Below, one piece after another: positions 62,137 through 64,000 of a stretch of DNA of 64,000 bases. The notes below the pieces were generated by a model. It saw nothing but the letters and a program-made list of their open reading frames with translations. It did no database searches and was not told the DNA's origin. Source of the DNA: Methylocaldum sp002005105 (GTDB taxonomy: Bacteria > Pseudomonadota > Gammaproteobacteria > Methylococcales > Methylococcaceae). Where the stretch lies: the NCBI RefSeq assembly GCF_051027545.1, contig NZ_CP194902.1:3596001-3660000 (forward strand), written 5' to 3'. The position numbers and the translations under genes were made by a program. How positions within the stretch are numbered: the first letter of the stretch is position 1; each line of letters begins with the position of its first letter.

Positions 62137-62628
62137 TTACCAGGATTTGTAAGGCAAAAATTTACCGTTCATGGTGATGACGACGCGATCGCCGGCTGGG
62201 TTTTCTTCTTTGCCGACCGTCATGCTGAAATCTATCGCGCTCATGATACCGTCTCCGAATTTTTCATGAATGATTTCTTTCAAGGTTTCTCCGTAAACGC
62301 CGACGATTTCATAAAGCCGATAAATAAGCGGGTCTTGGGGTATTTCGAAGGGCCATTGTTTGTGAGGAAACATTTCCAAGGCGGCTCGAACTTCAATAGG
62401 CAGCTCCAAAATGGCGCAGAGCTTTTCGGCAATGTCGTGTTTCATGCTGTTCATGCCAAGACAAGCCGAGGCCAGCCAAACCTCATTGACGCCAATCTGT
62501 TCGGCAATGGCTGTCCAAGTGAGTTGTTTTTTTACTTTTGCAGTAATAATGCGGTCCGTCATTTGTTCTTTGGTCAGCAGAGAATCGGCTTTGCAAGATG
62601 ACGGTGTCTGTGTCGATTTTGTTTTCAT
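62137..62628 (-). CDS. cynS: Cyanate hydratase (cyanase)
   Basis: 163 residues. N-terminal helix-turn-helix-like domain (TWTAIAEQIGVNEVWLASACLG) and the C-terminal catalytic domain with R104 and E107 (LIYRLYEIVGVYG) and S130 (GIMSAIDFSMTV), equal to R96, E99 and S122 of E. coli CynS. It converts cyanate and bicarbonate to ammonia and CO2, a nitrogen source and detoxification step. It starts 1 nt after the stop of the upstream phosphatase-kinase gene, so the two are co-transcribed. Confidence 0.95.
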   Translation of the reverse strand: MKTKSTQTPSSCKADSLLTKEQMTDRIITAKVKKQLTWTAIAEQIGVNEVWLASACLGMNSMKHDIAEKLCAILELPIEVRAALEMFPHKQWPFEIPQDPLIYRLYEIVGVYGETLKEIIHEKFGDGIMSAIDFSMTVGKEENPAGDRVVITMNGKFLPYKSW

Positions 62629-62629
62629 T

Positions 62630-64000
62630 TTAGATACCCCTATTTGTTAACTTAAACAATAAGGCAACAACAGTAATTGCCAGAATGAAGGAAACGCTTT
62701 TCCAGAAAACTACTGGATTACGTTCGATGAGCGGTGGACGGGTCTTATTCAGAAACGCTTGGTTCGGGTGGCGTAGATCATAGATAAACTCGGATAATTC
62801 CCCATAACGCTGATACGGGTTCGGATGTACTGCCTTCCTGAGCACATCATCGATCCAGGCAGGGATTTCCCGATCGTCATCGAGTACAGAGTGATAGGCT
62901 AATTTCTTTTGTGCGGCTCTGGTTCTGGCCTTGGAGACTTCGGCGCCATAAGGCAGTTTACCCGACAGCATTTGATAAGCTATAACGCCCAGCGAAAACA
63001 TATCGGAATATGTTGTCCCGCTTTCGCCAAGAAAATATTCCGGCGCGGTATATTGGGCAGTACCTAGCAGATGACTTCGCTCGATTGCCGTTGTGATCTC
63101 CGTCAGGCCGGCAACTTTCGTCGAACCGAAATCGATGATCTTCACCGTGCCGGTACGGTCGATCATGATATTGTCCGGTCTCAGGTCCTGATGCAGCATT
63201 TCCAGCCTGTGAAAAGCGCGTAATCCTTTGGCAATTTGTTCAACGATGCCGCGCACGGTTTCCAGGTCCGGTCTCGGATTGTCGATCATCCACTGCGTTA
63301 ATGTCTGACCGTCAATGAATTCGGTGACGATATAGAGATAGTTGCGTTTCCGCGTCTGTGCGCAAGGCTTCAGTACATACGCACTATTGATGCGCCGAGC
63401 GATCCATTCTTCCATCAAGAATCTTTCCAAATAAGCCGGGTCGCCCCGAAGATCGATCGATGGCGTTTTGATGATGACCGGTGTGCCGGTTTCGTTATCA
63501 ACCGCCAGATAAACATGGCTGCGACTGCTGGCATGCACCTCCCGGACGATCTTGTAGCCATCAAAAACCATTCTGGCTTCCAAAATCGGGGGGAACGGCA
63601 GTTCGGTTAACTGCTGATAGAGTTCATCCGGATTCTGCTTAGGCAAGTTTTCGATTTTAACGACCTGAGCCGTGAGATTATCCGGACTGCCTTGTTGGTA
63701 TGCTGCGTCCACGATCGCTTTCGCAGCGGTATCGAGATCGTCTTCATGCTCTCTGATGGCATTGATGATGAACCGAGGACTGGCATATTCATAAACGCCG
63801 TCTGTCGCGAATAAGAAAATGTCGCCTTCTTCCACTGGCAATGCTCGATAATCAATTTCGAGCTGAGGATTAACGCCTAAAGCCCGACCAAGATAGCTTT
63901 TATCCTGCGATACCCAAAATCGATGATCGTTGGTCAATTGCTCCAAGGCATCATCATGCAATCTATAGATGCGCGTATCGCCCACGTGAAAAATATGTGC
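62630..64000 (-). CDS. Bifunctional PP2C phosphatase / serine-threonine kinase (5' end outside window)
   Basis: The frame is open to the window edge and reads AHIFHVGDTRIYRL, aligning with residue 122 onward of the homologue at 54404-56125, so about 120 N-terminal residues are missing. PP2C motifs (FATDGVYEYA, GSPDNLTAQVV), kinase motifs (PVIIKTP, LHQDLRPDNIM in place of HRD-K-PDN, IIDFGSTKVAG, GTAQYTAPEYF) and the C-terminal RNPVVFW membrane helix are all present. The catalytic loop has HQD rather than HRD and R for K. It is joined to cynS, suggesting a nitrogen-related role. Confidence 0.88.
   Translation of the reverse strand, partial: AHIFHVGDTRIYRLHDDALEQLTNDHRFWVSQDKSYLGRALGVNPQLEIDYRALPVEEGDIFLFATDGVYEYASPRFIINAIREHEDDLDTAAKAIVDAAYQQGSPDNLTAQVVKIENLPKQNPDELYQQLTELPFPPILEARMVFDGYKIVREVHASSRSHVYLAVDNETGTPVIIKTPSIDLRGDPAYLERFLMEEWIARRINSAYVLKPCAQTRKRNYLYIVTEFIDGQTLTQWMIDNPRPDLETVRGIVEQIAKGLRAFHRLEMLHQDLRPDNIMIDRTGTVKIIDFGSTKVAGLTEITTAIERSHLLGTAQYTAPEYFLGESGTTYSDMFSLGVIAYQMLSGKLPYGAEVSKARTRAAQKKLAYHSVLDDDREIPAWIDDVLRKAVHPNPYQRYGELSEFIYDLRHPNQAFLNKTRPPLIERNPVVFWKSVSFILAITVVALLFKLTNRGI

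Overview
The window looks like a chromosomal segment of a free-living gammaproteobacterium. Supporting signs are the TamA-TamB pair, UbiG, QueD, Kbp/YgaU, the DUF423, DUF1249, DUF2288 and DUF2459 families, E. coli-type MotAB and proton-translocating transhydrogenase. It is GC-rich and full of short palindromic intergenic repeats. A methanotroph-like relative (Methylococcales) is plausible from overall flavour, but no methane-oxidation gene is present, so this is inference only. No rRNA, tRNA or CRISPR array was seen.

Layout. 1-5 kb: 3' end of a SpoVR-family gene, an R3H/AAA ATPase, a lipid kinase, a metallophosphoesterase and a BON lipoprotein. 5-11 kb: a Gdx/SugE exporter, a MITE, a membrane-anchored lytic transglycosylase, pyrC and parC. 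11-20 kb: Kbp/YgaU, tamA-tamB, a WD40-like membrane protein and small DUF proteins. 20-31 kb: DUF423, htpG (flanked by copies of a 150-bp repeat), motAB, a methyltransferase, a rubredoxin-reductase-like flavoprotein, DUF2459, trpS, PilZ, queD, DUF1249 and a CheB-like protein. 32-36 kb: a two-gene partner-switching module (PilJ/PAS/SpoIIE phosphatase/HATPase, then a STAS-PhnD fusion). 36-44 kb: purE-purK-recQ, ubiG and pntA-pntB. 44-57 kb: a nitrate-assimilation island on the minus strand (narK, a phosphatase-kinase, nirB, nirD, nasA, nasS, nasT, a porin). 58-64 kb: a membrane protein, an IS630 insertion in a decayed region, an alpha/beta hydrolase, and a second phosphatase-kinase beside cyanase.

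The most notable non-coding finding is a pair of paralogous CsrB/RsmZ-like RNA genes, at about 5042-4776 (minus) and 18531-18806 (plus). Each carries many GGA motifs at about 20-nt spacing, several in the loops of perfect hairpins. Both have the same promoter architecture: a TACG-N8-ACGTAT element, exactly 22 nt, then TTAAATACAYCCAC. They would be expected to titrate CsrA/RsmA under a GacA/UvrY-type regulator. A third, weaker candidate RNA lies at 57795-57882.

Regulation of the nitrate island can partly be read from the DNA. narK and the porin both have sigma-54-type promoters. Both also have leaders ending in a Rho-independent terminator and sharing a CAAAGGCGTC motif, which fits antitermination by the locally encoded NasS-NasT pair. 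An IS630 element with a frameshifted transposase and a 103-bp MITE carrying the same ends show recent mobile-element activity.
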